Assembly: GCA_902386135.1 (NCBI GenBank)
Contig: CABMIB010000049.1
Span: 1-43,053, forward strand
Direction of reading: 5' to 3'
DNA: 43,053 bases
Source: an uncultured archaeon
GTDB lineage: Archaea > Halobacteriota > Methanosarcinia > Methanosarcinales > Methanoperedenaceae
Part shown: one piece after another, positions 31,977 to 39,736 of the stretch
Layout: every line of letters begins with the position of its first letter
Numbering within the stretch: position 1 is the stretch's first letter
Position numbers and translations under genes: made by a program
The notes under the pieces: model-generated
What the model was told of the DNA's origin: nothing
The model's input: only the letters and a program-made list of their open reading frames with translations
Databases searched by the model: none

Positions 31977-32023
31977 TCTAACACTGATAAAATGCAACTG
32001 GATGAAATAAGCATACAATCTGA

Positions 32024-32043
32024 ATATCAAGAAAAATTGATAT
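32024..32043. promoter_or_regulatory. ArsR-type operator between divergent ars genes
   Basis: ATATCAA, 6 bases, TTGATAT, matching the site upstream of acr3 at all arm positions. It lies between the gene starting at 31976 (minus) and arsR starting at 32067 (plus), so one repressor could control both. Confidence 0.75.
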
Positions 32044-32066
32044 GATTTCAAGCCGTACGGTGTTCC

Positions 32067-32423
32067 ATGAAATGCTGTCCCAAAGATAAGGATATTAACA
32101 GGGAATGGATAACCAGTCTTGAGAGAGAGTCAAGCAACATACAAAAAGATAGGGTAATTGAGATATGTAATTTCTGTAAGGTTTTCAGTAACCCTTTACG
32201 GGTGAATATCGCTCTATTACTGAGCAAAAGAGATCTCTGCGTATGTGAGATTGTTTCGATATTGGGGGAGAAACAGAACTTAGTATCCCATCACCTTTCT
32301 ATAATGAAGCGATACGGTGTTATCGGTTCGTATAACCAGTCGAAATACAAATATTATAAGGTTGAGAGGACAGTGGTTGACTTTTTAGAAACTTTTAAGG
32401 GAAACTTTAACAAATACCAGTGA
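32067..32423 (+). CDS. arsR: arsenic-responsive repressor ArsR
   Basis: A 118-residue winged-helix repressor. The third helix begins DLCVCEIVSILGEKQNLVSHH, carrying the classical As(III)-sensing pair (Cys58, Cys60; compare ELCVCDL). Extra pairs are Cys3-Cys4 and Cys34-x-x-Cys37. It dissociates from DNA on binding arsenite. Its likely operators are the two ATATCAA-TTGATAT palindromes, one 23 bases upstream of its own start and one upstream of acr3. Confidence 0.9.
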   Translation: MKCCPKDKDINREWITSLERESSNIQKDRVIEICNFCKVFSNPLRVNIALLLSKRDLCVCEIVSILGEKQNLVSHHLSIMKRYGVIGSYNQSKYKYYKVERTVVDFLETFKGNFNKYQ

Positions 32424-32439
32424 ACCAGAAGATTTAGCA

Positions 32440-33069
32440 TTAATTTTTAGCTGTCATGAACTTTTCCAGATATCTCTCGCACACAGCAAGCTCCGCCTGC
32501 GTATTAACATTCAGCGCCAGTATCTCATCATCCAGGATAAGATTATAATCCTCCTGCTCTTCCCGTATCCTGTCCGCATCAAGGATATTTATCCCGCACG
32601 GGACAATGAAACCGCCGTTCTTGTGAAACACAGTATCCGGGCGGATGCCAAGCCCGGTGAATACCTCAAGCTTCATGTGGACAGAAAGGGCAGGCTTGTT
32701 AACATCGCCGTATTTTTCTATTACCCTGTCTAACAGTTGCGGAGTAATAAGCGGCAGGTCAGCCATCGTTATGAGCACACATCCTTTGATTCCCGCCTCC
32801 TCGACCGCCGAAGCCATATCATTTACAAATCCCTCTCCTTTTGTCTGGATAACACCGACGCTTTTATGCACCCTCACATATTCCGAAAGCCACTGGTTTG
32901 TCTTTTTAACCCGGGGCGAGGTTGCAACAATGATGCGGTCTATATTCTTCGAACCAAGAAGAGCGGAAAGCACATAAGATATCATCGGCTTCCCGCAAAG
33001 CTCTGTGAGAGGCTTCTCTTCTGCCCCCAGGCGCCTTCCCATCCCGCCTGCCATCACTACGGCATCCAT
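32440..33069 (-). CDS. cobY: GTP:adenosylcobinamide-phosphate guanylyltransferase (CobY)
   Basis: Activates adenosylcobinamide phosphate with GTP; CobY is the archaeal replacement for bacterial CobU. It is a nucleotidyltransferase with VVMAGGMGRRLGAEEKPLTE at the N-terminus, the LITMADLPLIT metal-binding region, and NVNTQAELAVCERYL at the end. The 209-residue length fits. Its start overlaps cobS by 13 bases. Last gene of the cobamide operon. Confidence 0.9.
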   Translation of the reverse strand: MDAVVMAGGMGRRLGAEEKPLTELCGKPMISYVLSALLGSKNIDRIIVATSPRVKKTNQWLSEYVRVHKSVGVIQTKGEGFVNDMASAVEEAGIKGCVLITMADLPLITPQLLDRVIEKYGDVNKPALSVHMKLEVFTGLGIRPDTVFHKNGGFIVPCGINILDADRIREEQEDYNLILDDEILALNVNTQAELAVCERYLEKFMTAKN

Positions 33070-33824
33070 ACGAACCCTCCAATGAAGAGCAATGCGGCCA
33101 GGCGCCCTATCTCGTTAGAGGCGCCCACGACGTCCCCGCTCACGCCGCCGAAATGGCGGTTCGCTGTATTAAGGACAAGGAGACCTGCTAACTGCGAAAT
33201 TATTAATGCCTCAATTCCAGGGACGCCCAGGAAAAGATAACAGACTAATCCTGAAAAAATCATCCCGATCATAAAATCTGATTTTCTGGTATTATCAACA
33301 GTCATAGCCCCGAAGCCCTGATGAAGCCTTCTGCCGAAAGCAGCTACAGTGACCATAGCCTGTTTTGCGCAGGTTTCCGCAACGATCAGCGCCAGAGGAA
33401 GAATATAAGGAAGGGAAGGCCTGTTTTCAGCTATAGAAAAAAGTGATGAGAATAGACCGATGAGGGCTACAATACAAAATAATATCCCACCTGTCCCGAC
33501 CGCAGTATCGCGCATGGCTGCGATCTTTTTTTCTTTCGTACCATGCGCCGCCACGCCGTCGCCGAAATCAGCAAGACCATCGACATGGTTGAACCCTGTG
33601 AGGTAATAAATCGCTATAATGATAACAACAGATACAATAAGCGGGGGAAACAGCATCGAAAATCCGTAAGCTACAGCAGCAAGAATTATACCAAGCACCG
33701 CGCCGATGACCGGGAAAAGATAGATGTGTTTCATCAGCCTTTCGATACCTTCAATGGTTATACCTACAGGTATGGTCGTTAGAAAACCAAAACCCGAGCG
33801 CAAGGCTGATAGAAATTCACTCAT
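33057..33824 (-). CDS. cobS: adenosylcobinamide-GDP ribazoletransferase (cobalamin synthase, CobS)
   Basis: Joins GDP-cobinamide with the alpha-ribazole phosphate lower ligand. It is an integral membrane enzyme with about six helices. Signature motifs are FNHVDGLADFGDGVAAHG in the first half and ANRHFGGVSGDVVGASNEIG near the end, with Asp residues for Mg2+. The start overlaps cobZ by 4 bases (ATGA). Confidence 0.93.
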   Translation of the reverse strand: MSEFLSALRSGFGFLTTIPVGITIEGIERLMKHIYLFPVIGAVLGIILAAVAYGFSMLFPPLIVSVVIIIAIYYLTGFNHVDGLADFGDGVAAHGTKEKKIAAMRDTAVGTGGILFCIVALIGLFSSLFSIAENRPSLPYILPLALIVAETCAKQAMVTVAAFGRRLHQGFGAMTVDNTRKSDFMIGMIFSGLVCYLFLGVPGIEALIISQLAGLLVLNTANRHFGGVSGDVVGASNEIGRLAALLFIGGFVWMP

Positions 33825-34417
33825 CCCGCAATCCCGCTTTTACTTTTTCTTGGAAAGATCTTTTTTTCCTTTGCCTCTGCTGCTTTTCCGCCATCATTTT
33901 TTCCTCTTGAGTACATGTTGGCTGATACCCCGCCTATAAGCCCTGCTATCACATCATCCATGAAAGGCCCGAGTTCTGATAGTATCCCCGGTTTTAATTT
34001 GTCAAATCTCACGTACTCAAAGATACCCTTGTCGCCGCTGATATATTTCGCTATGCTCATGCCAAGAACTTCGTCCACAATAAGATATGTCAGGTCTTTT
34101 TCGAAGGTCTCTTTGCTCATTCCCGGAAGCTCACCCTTTACTCCTTCTTTTTCAAGGAGGATTCCTGCATATAGTAATATGCACAGGTTGGGGTCGGAGA
34201 GAGCGAGTTTCAGTTCTCTTTCAAATACCTGCTGTGCTATATCTTTGTTCTCTACACCGGGATGGGGAACGTAGAGTTCCAGGGCTGCAGAAACGAGCAG
34301 TTCCCTGGAGATGCCTGTTTCTTCAAGGACTGACATTATGCTTCTGGTATCCTTATCATTGACTTCTTTCGGCTGGTTCTTTTTCTTTTTTTCTTTTTTT
34401 ATGGATGATAATTTCAT
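33821..34417 (-). CDS. cobZ: alpha-ribazole phosphatase, archaeal type (CobZ)
   Basis: Removes the phosphate at the end of lower-ligand assembly. CobZ was characterised in Methanosarcina mazei and replaces bacterial CobC. It belongs to the PgpA-like fold: TGISRELLVSAALELYVPHP, LTYLIVDEVLGMSIAKYISG and GPFMDDVIAGLIGGVSANM are recognisable. The 198-residue protein has a long Lys-rich N-terminus and a basic tail. Position between cbiB and cobS supports the call. Confidence 0.85.
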   Translation of the reverse strand: MKLSSIKKEKKKKNQPKEVNDKDTRSIMSVLEETGISRELLVSAALELYVPHPGVENKDIAQQVFERELKLALSDPNLCILLYAGILLEKEGVKGELPGMSKETFEKDLTYLIVDEVLGMSIAKYISGDKGIFEYVRFDKLKPGILSELGPFMDDVIAGLIGGVSANMYSRGKNDGGKAAEAKEKKIFPRKSKSGIAG

Positions 34418-34428
34418 TTTTTCCTCCT

Positions 34429-35343
34429 TTAAAATCGCACTAAAGGTACCTTCCCTATCAAAAAGATTCCTGCAATCACAAGAAACGACGAGAACCCCAC
34501 GAGCTTGACAGCTTTATTGATATGAAAAGGCTGCGGGTTATCATATTCTGTCCCCAGCACATGATATCCTACCTTCTCAAGCCGGACCTCGAGCGCGCCC
34601 GCCACCGCAGCCATCGACCACCCGGAATTTGGTGAGGCTGTCTTATCATGGTCATGGATGCAGGTTTTGATCGCTTCCAGAGGCTTACCTGAGAAAACCG
34701 AAGCTATGGAAATAAACACCGGCGACAGCCGCGCAGGCACCCAGTTAGCCAGGTCATCGAGCCGCGCAGAGGCATAGCCGATGTCAATGAACGGTTCTTT
34801 TTTGTAACCGACCATGGAATCAAGCGTATTTATCATGCGGAAAGCCAGCGCGCCCGGAAGACCGAACAGGAGAAAATAAAAAAGCGGCGACAGAATGCCG
34901 TCCACAAAGCTCTCAGCCACAGATTCTATGACCGCTGAAGCAGACTGGTACTCATTTAGCTTTGAGGTATCCCTTCCCACAAAGGTTTTCAGGTCGCTTC
35001 TAACCTTCTCAATCCTTCCCCTGTCAAGATCTTTTTTTATCCCGAGAGCCGAGACAAGAAGCATACGAATGGAAAAAGTCGATTTTAAGAAAAAGGCTGC
35101 AATGACCAAACCCAAAAGACCTTCTCCCAGTGATATTACTAACAATCCTGCCAGCACCGCCGCTCCCACACAAAAAATTACCATGAACAGCCCGTATAAC
35201 CTCCTATGATGACGGGGCGCGCGGCGCTCGAACAAACCTATCAGTTTGCCCATCCAGACCACAGGATGAATAAATACAGGCGGTTCCCCGAACAGGATAT
35301 CAAACAGCACTGCAAGAATCAGCACCCGGAGCCAGAAATCCAT
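34429..35343 (-). CDS. cbiB: adenosylcobinamide-phosphate synthase (CbiB)
   Basis: Attaches the aminopropanol-phosphate linker made by CobD to adenosylcobyric acid. The membrane protein opens with LAVLFDILFGEPPVFIHPVV and WMGKLIGLFER, has NTLDSMVGYKKEPF in the middle (D-S-M-V-G-Y-K), and ends with the SPNSGWSMAAVAGALEVRLE region, all typical. ATG 35343 is chosen: it is 5 bases after the cobD stop; a start at 35379 would overlap cobD. Confidence 0.92.
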   Translation of the reverse strand: MDFWLRVLILAVLFDILFGEPPVFIHPVVWMGKLIGLFERRAPRHHRRLYGLFMVIFCVGAAVLAGLLVISLGEGLLGLVIAAFFLKSTFSIRMLLVSALGIKKDLDRGRIEKVRSDLKTFVGRDTSKLNEYQSASAVIESVAESFVDGILSPLFYFLLFGLPGALAFRMINTLDSMVGYKKEPFIDIGYASARLDDLANWVPARLSPVFISIASVFSGKPLEAIKTCIHDHDKTASPNSGWSMAAVAGALEVRLEKVGYHVLGTEYDNPQPFHINKAVKLVGFSSFLVIAGIFLIGKVPLVRF

Positions 35344-35348
35344 AATTA

Positions 35349-36776
35349 TCACAGAGCAGGCTCCATTACTAACTCCCACACTTCCCTGACTTTTTTGCCT
35401 TTCATCAGCGCCTTCAGTACTTTATCCGCTATCTCTCCTTCATGTATCAGCCTGCACCTGGCACAGCTCCACACGGTCCCGCCTGTGGGTCTCTGGACGA
35501 ATTCCCCGCCTGTTCTTTTATCCCCGCACGGGTAGAACGGGCAGAAACAGAATGTGCAGTCCTGCCCTTTAAAATGGCACGGATAGTATTCGCAATCTAT
35601 CCTGCTTCTGGCAGCGACCCCCCTTTCTAAAGCTTTTCCTATCTCTTTTTCCGCAAGTTCGCTGCCCCATTCCGATATTACGGCGGAGATAGCCTTTATC
35701 AGCCTTTGGTTCTCGCTCCTTTTCCTTACTGCTACCCTGATGTGGTTCTCAAGACCAAAAGAAGCACAGTCGCGGATAATAATACCGTGCCTTAAAATTC
35801 GTTCTTCCAGCTCTGCGGAGTTAATCGCGAAATCCCCGATATCAACAAGGATGAAGTTTGCGTCACCCGGATATGGCTTAAAACCCCGTATGGCGCCAAG
35901 CCGGGATGCCAGCCATTGCCGCTCTTTTTTGATCAATTCAAGCGACCTGTCTAAATAATTTTTATTATTTTTAAGAAGATGTTCCCCGACAGCAAGCGCA
36001 TAGGAGTTGAGGTTCCAGGGAAGGCGGATCTTGTTCAGGAGACCTGCGAGATCACGAGAGACTACAGCAAAGCCGATTCTCAGCCCGGGGACTGCATATG
36101 TCTTGGTAAGCGAACGGAGCACAATTACAAAATCATTCGATGCTGCGTATCCGGCAATACTTTGCTCCGGGTCTGATAGCTCGATGAATGCTTCATCCAC
36201 GAACAGGAAGACCTCTGAGCCGGCGCATTTTTCAGCTAATTGCAGGACTTCTTCCCGTTTTATGAGTTTACCAGTCGGATTGTTCGGGTTGCACAGAAAC
36301 ACTGCCTTGCAGTTATCAGGCTCAAGCTCAGTTATGCTGCCGTAATCCACGTGTTCGATATCTGCTCCGAATAACCTGCACTGGAATTCATACTCACTGA
36401 ATGTCGGGAATGGTATGATGACCTTATCCCCGGGCTCGATAACAGCTTCTGCAAAGAGCCTGATCAACTCCGATGAGCCGTTCCCGGGTACTATATTCCC
36501 GGGCGCGACGTTAAGATACTCTGCCGCCGCTTTTTTAAAACCCGGATACCTGTTGTCGGGATAGCTATTTATGGATACACAGGAGTTTGCGAGGACTCTT
36601 TTTAAGTTTGGAGGTCCAAGAGGGTTCAGGTTAACACTGAAGTCTATCAGTTCATCGGGCTTTTTCCCGGATTCCTCTGCGCTTTCCGCAACCCTGGCGC
36701 CGTGTGTACAGGGGGTAAGTTCAAACACGGTTTTCCTGATTCTGTCTTTTAGAGGCACATGCTCTCTTTTGTTCAA
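35349..36776 (-). CDS. cobD: L-threonine-O-3-phosphate decarboxylase with C-terminal Cys-rich domain (CobD)
   Basis: PLP enzyme that makes (R)-1-aminopropan-2-ol phosphate for the cobamide linker. The aminotransferase part shows DFSVNLNPLGPP, PGNGSSELIRLF, CNPNNPTGKLI, FVDEAFIE, and the PLP lysine in RSLTKTYAVPGLRIG. After about residue 385 comes a Cys-rich domain (CEYYPCHFKGQDCTFCFCPF, CGDKR, SCARCRLIHEG) that probably holds a metal cluster. In Methanosarcina mazei a protein of this layout was reported to be also an L-threonine kinase, so this one may be bifunctional. First gene of the cobamide operon. Confidence 0.9.
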   Translation of the reverse strand: MNKREHVPLKDRIRKTVFELTPCTHGARVAESAEESGKKPDELIDFSVNLNPLGPPNLKRVLANSCVSINSYPDNRYPGFKKAAAEYLNVAPGNIVPGNGSSELIRLFAEAVIEPGDKVIIPFPTFSEYEFQCRLFGADIEHVDYGSITELEPDNCKAVFLCNPNNPTGKLIKREEVLQLAEKCAGSEVFLFVDEAFIELSDPEQSIAGYAASNDFVIVLRSLTKTYAVPGLRIGFAVVSRDLAGLLNKIRLPWNLNSYALAVGEHLLKNNKNYLDRSLELIKKERQWLASRLGAIRGFKPYPGDANFILVDIGDFAINSAELEERILRHGIIIRDCASFGLENHIRVAVRKRSENQRLIKAISAVISEWGSELAEKEIGKALERGVAARSRIDCEYYPCHFKGQDCTFCFCPFYPCGDKRTGGEFVQRPTGGTVWSCARCRLIHEGEIADKVLKALMKGKKVREVWELVMEPAL

Positions 36777-36824
36777 AGATATTATTAAGTTGCTGTATGG
36801 TAAATGTAGCGAAAGGAGATATAA

Positions 36825-37451
36825 ATGAGTAAATTCTTTGACTACTTCCAGTTTGCTGCATTGGTTCTCTTCCTTCTCTTATTCTCAGGAAAAGCACTGT
36901 ATCTTCGCTTCGGTAAAGGTATCAATACTGTCACGGTCGTCGCCGGAAAGAGAGGTATACAGCGTGCTATGGAGGTTTCCTTTATTATCGGGCTGATAGT
37001 CTGGATCAATGAAGTTCTCCTGTATTCGCTTCATATCGGGTTTCGGCTTTTTCCCGGACTACTGGATATGCAATTTGTTAATTCAACACCGGTAAAACTT
37101 ATTGGGGTAATGTTGATAGCTTTCGGTTTTGTGATATACATACTGGCTTTAATTGCTTTAGGGGATTCCTGGAGGATGGATATTGATAATAAAGCTCCGG
37201 GGAAGCTTGTAACTGCGCGGATTTTTTCCGTATCCCGGAATCCTATCTATGTTTTCATTGATCTTTATTTCACAGGGACTTTTCTGATAAACGGTACTTT
37301 GATATTCCTTATCTTTGCCATCCTGACTGTCGCAGTTTTGCATTTCCAGATACTTCAGGAAGAGAGATTCCTGGCAAAAACCTACGGGCAGGCGTACAGG
37401 GATTATTGTACGAGGACGGGCAGGTATATTATGTGGAAAGGCAACCTATAG
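36825..37451 (+). CDS. isoprenylcysteine methyltransferase-family membrane protein
   Basis: A 208-residue protein with about five membrane helices. The C-terminal half has the ICMT/phospholipid methyltransferase pattern: SRNPIYVFIDLYFTG, QILQEERFLAKTYGQAYRDY and YCTRTGRYI, forming the SAM-binding helix-turn and E-x-x-L-x-x-x-Y-G-x-x-Y-x-x-Y motif. The substrate (lipid or small hydrophobic molecule) is unknown. An AAAGGAG stretch lies before the ATG. Divergent from the cobamide operon. Confidence 0.82.
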   Translation: MSKFFDYFQFAALVLFLLLFSGKALYLRFGKGINTVTVVAGKRGIQRAMEVSFIIGLIVWINEVLLYSLHIGFRLFPGLLDMQFVNSTPVKLIGVMLIAFGFVIYILALIALGDSWRMDIDNKAPGKLVTARIFSVSRNPIYVFIDLYFTGTFLINGTLIFLIFAILTVAVLHFQILQEERFLAKTYGQAYRDYCTRTGRYIMWKGNL

Positions 37452-37530
37452 TAATTAGTCGTGAATTATAGCCATTACGGCAAGTTCCAATAATCTGGCA
37501 GCCTTCTAAGGTGTTCAATGTATTGATTCG

Positions 37531-37678
37531 GTTAAGCACCGCAAAGGGCGCAAAGAACGCAAAGCTTGGCAGCAAAAATCTTTGCGAACTTTGCGTTCTT
37601 TGCGGTGAGTTCACTATATACACTATATGCTGCTATTGACAATGTATACTTAAGCTAAACTTTGAGGTTAATTACTAT
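37531..37678 (+). repeat. dispersed CGCAAAG hairpin element, copy 2
   Basis: A hairpin from CACCGCAAAG (37537) to CTTTGCGGTG (ends 37607) with internal CGCAAAG units, then a right arm with GAGTTCAC, TATATGCTGCTATTGA, TTAAGCTAAAC and the end GGTTAATTACTAT. The arm matches copies at 10771-10912 and 42717-42857. The last 11 bases overlap the 3' end and stop codon of the ADP-ribosylglycohydrolase gene. Confidence 0.75.
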
Positions 37679-38615
37679 AATTCCGTTTTTCAAAAATCAT
37701 CGCCGCAAGATGCTCAACTAACTCTTTGTTCTCAAGCCCGTTTATCCACCTCTTGGGAAAAGCCTCAACCCCGTGCCGCGCCCCGCACAGCGCGCCTGTG
37801 ATACAGGCGATGGAATCCGTATCCCCGCCGGCATTGACAGCCTCGACTATTGCATCCTCCGGCTCTTCAAAGTGTTTTGAAAAACAATAAAAGGCTGATG
37901 GAACCGTCTCATATACGAGGTACGATGTCCCCAGTTCGGCGAACACTTCATCCGGCTCTGCATCCCTTTTCACGAACGAAAGCTCGATCCTCTTTGCAAG
38001 ACCTTGATCATATTTCGATGCCCTGGCGACCGTCTCTTTTATTATCTCAAAGCAATCCATATCCTCCAGTGCGCACCGTACCCCGATAGCTACAGCCACC
38101 GCGCCCGCGATTGCCGCTTTGCTGTTATGAGTCGGAAGCGATGATAACGCTGCGTTCGATTCGACATCATCCGGCTTCTTATAAAAAAGCCCGATAGGCG
38201 CAACTCTCATTGCAGAGCCGCATGACGGGATGTCGCTTCCTGAATCCTTCCAGCTTACACCCGAGTTCAACCGGGCTATAGCGACTGAGCTTGAAGGTCC
38301 GACCAGCGACCTTCTTATAGGGTCAGCCATGGCATCAGCGCCCCAGCGCGCTATCCTGCCGGCAAAATCCTGAACGTCAAACCCTCCGCATTCTATCAGG
38401 GATTGTGCCAGGACAATCATCTGCTCGGTATCATCTGTATATTGCCCCGCCCTGAGTTTTCCACCCGGGCAACTTTTAGGGGTTTTACCGTAATCCGTCA
38501 CCCTGTCGGGAATCTCTTTCCTGCTGAAACCTTCATTCTGCTTGCCAAGGGCATCTCCGATAGCGGCGCCAAGCATACAGCCTGTGCATTTGTTCCTTGA
38601 TTTTTTTACATACAT
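37668..38615 (-). CDS. ADP-ribosylglycohydrolase (DraG-like)
   Basis: Removes ADP-ribose from modified proteins or related substrates. Visible motifs are GCMLGAAIGDALGKQNEGF, the metal-binding GQYTDDTEQMI, and NAGGDTDSIACITGALCGA with the second Asp cluster, placing it clearly in the family with the two-metal site intact. The length of 315 is usual. No ADP-ribosyltransferase or nitrogenase gene is nearby. Its final codons and stop lie inside the right end of a dispersed hairpin element. Confidence 0.9.
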   Translation of the reverse strand: MYVKKSRNKCTGCMLGAAIGDALGKQNEGFSRKEIPDRVTDYGKTPKSCPGGKLRAGQYTDDTEQMIVLAQSLIECGGFDVQDFAGRIARWGADAMADPIRRSLVGPSSSVAIARLNSGVSWKDSGSDIPSCGSAMRVAPIGLFYKKPDDVESNAALSSLPTHNSKAAIAGAVAVAIGVRCALEDMDCFEIIKETVARASKYDQGLAKRIELSFVKRDAEPDEVFAELGTSYLVYETVPSAFYCFSKHFEEPEDAIVEAVNAGGDTDSIACITGALCGARHGVEAFPKRWINGLENKELVEHLAAMIFEKRNYSN

Positions 38616-38681
38616 AAATTCATAATGAACGGGTAGAGTAAAATAAATTTATGTAATATTCCAGATGCACGTTCCGCAATC

Positions 38682-39170
38682 TTACGGATTCAGCCTCCAT
38701 ATAGAAAAATTGAGAATCGCAGCAAAACTTACCCAGCATATATACGGAAGAAGCAGAAAGCCCGCTGTCCTGGAGACCCTGGAAAAATTCACTATCGTCA
38801 GCACGATTGCTGCCCAGAGTATAATTATCTCCAAAAAGGCGTAAAACGGAGAATGCAGCCCGAAGAACAGGAACGACCACAGCACATTCAATACCAGCTG
38901 TAAGCCGAATATGGACAGGGATATTTTCACTTTTTTATCTTGCAGTCCTTTATTCCAGACCAGATACAGGGATATGCCCATCAGAACAAAAAGAGTGGTC
39001 CAGACCGGGGCAAAAATCCAGTCGGGTGGATTAAATGATGGCTTTGTTAGAGCCGCATACCAGGTCGGGATAGAGGGGCTTGTAAAAATGGAACCAATAA
39101 AACCTGCAAGCAGGCAAATGATTATGCTTGTTACTAATTTCAGGATATTATTAATTTTGCTTTGTTCCAT
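38682..39170 (-). CDS. tspO: TspO/MBR-family membrane protein
   Basis: A 162-residue protein with five membrane helices and the family signatures LAGFIGSIFTSPSIPTWY, LTKPSFNPPDWIFAPVWT, SLYLVWNK, LNVLWSFLFFGLHSP, and WVSFAAILNFSIWRLN. TspO proteins bind tetrapyrroles and lipids and take part in stress responses; the exact role here is unknown. ATG 39170 is chosen because AAGGAGAG lies 6 bases upstream, inside the longer frame beginning at 39203. Confidence 0.92.
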   Translation of the reverse strand: MEQSKINNILKLVTSIIICLLAGFIGSIFTSPSIPTWYAALTKPSFNPPDWIFAPVWTTLFVLMGISLYLVWNKGLQDKKVKISLSIFGLQLVLNVLWSFLFFGLHSPFYAFLEIIILWAAIVLTIVNFSRVSRTAGFLLLPYICWVSFAAILNFSIWRLNP

Positions 39171-39241
39171 CTCATCTCTCCTTAGACTTGATTTATCTTC
39201 CATCTACTATATGCTTAAGTCTGTCCTTGATACTTTACAAA

Positions 39242-39316
39242 ATAGATAAACAGGCACTTATCGTATCCGCAAGGGATATGACACGCGCAGAACGGAAGAA
39301 ATATGAGCAAAAATAA
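39242..39316 (+). pseudogene. remnant of a BrnT-type toxin C-terminus
   Basis: The frame reads IDKQALIVSARDMTRAERKK and ends at TAA 39314-39316, overlapping the next gene's start by 14 bases. The VSARDMT-x-x-ERK-x-Y-E motif is the usual C-terminal end of BrnT toxins, and the short overlap with the antitoxin is typical of brnT-brnA pairs. The N-terminal part of the toxin is missing: upstream DNA shows no BrnT-like sequence and runs into tspO. Hence a 5'-truncated toxin. Confidence 0.5.
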
Positions 39317-39566
39317 AAGTTCCATATCGAAAGCAAAGAGCTATGAAGAAATCGGTGAATTTTGGGACACCCATGACCTCGCCGAGCACTGGGAAGAGAC
39401 AAAACCTGCTAAATTCGAAATTGATATTCAGTCTGAAGTGACCTATTATGCAGTTGAGAAGGAGTTATCAGAAAAGGTCAGGGCTTTTGCTAAACGGCGC
39501 GGTGTTTCGCCGGATACGCTTTTAAATCTATGGTTGCAGGAGAAGTTGCAGGAGCAGAATGCTTGA
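39303..39566 (+). CDS. CopG-type antitoxin, partner of BrnT-like toxins
   Basis: An 87-residue protein with the family segment YEEIGEFWDTHDLAEHWEET and a C-terminal ribbon-helix-helix (TYYAVEKELSEKVRAFAKRR, then VSPDTLLNLWLQEKL). Such antitoxins repress their own operon and neutralise BrnT RNases. Only a C-terminal scrap of the toxin is left upstream, so this looks like an orphan antitoxin. Confidence 0.82.
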   Translation: MSKNKSSISKAKSYEEIGEFWDTHDLAEHWEETKPAKFEIDIQSEVTYYAVEKELSEKVRAFAKRRGVSPDTLLNLWLQEKLQEQNA

Positions 39567-39736
39567 GGGGATTTTCGCATAGCTGTGAGTCTGGCTTAAG
39601 TTTCTGAATTCGGAGTGTCATATCGTCGCTCCTAGTCTCCTTGATTACTGTGCTGGAAGTGCGTGTGCTGGGGTGATGCTAAAAGTTATATAGAAAATGT
39701 GAGATTAGAAGTAAGGTTCTTTTGGTTGAAGAGAAA

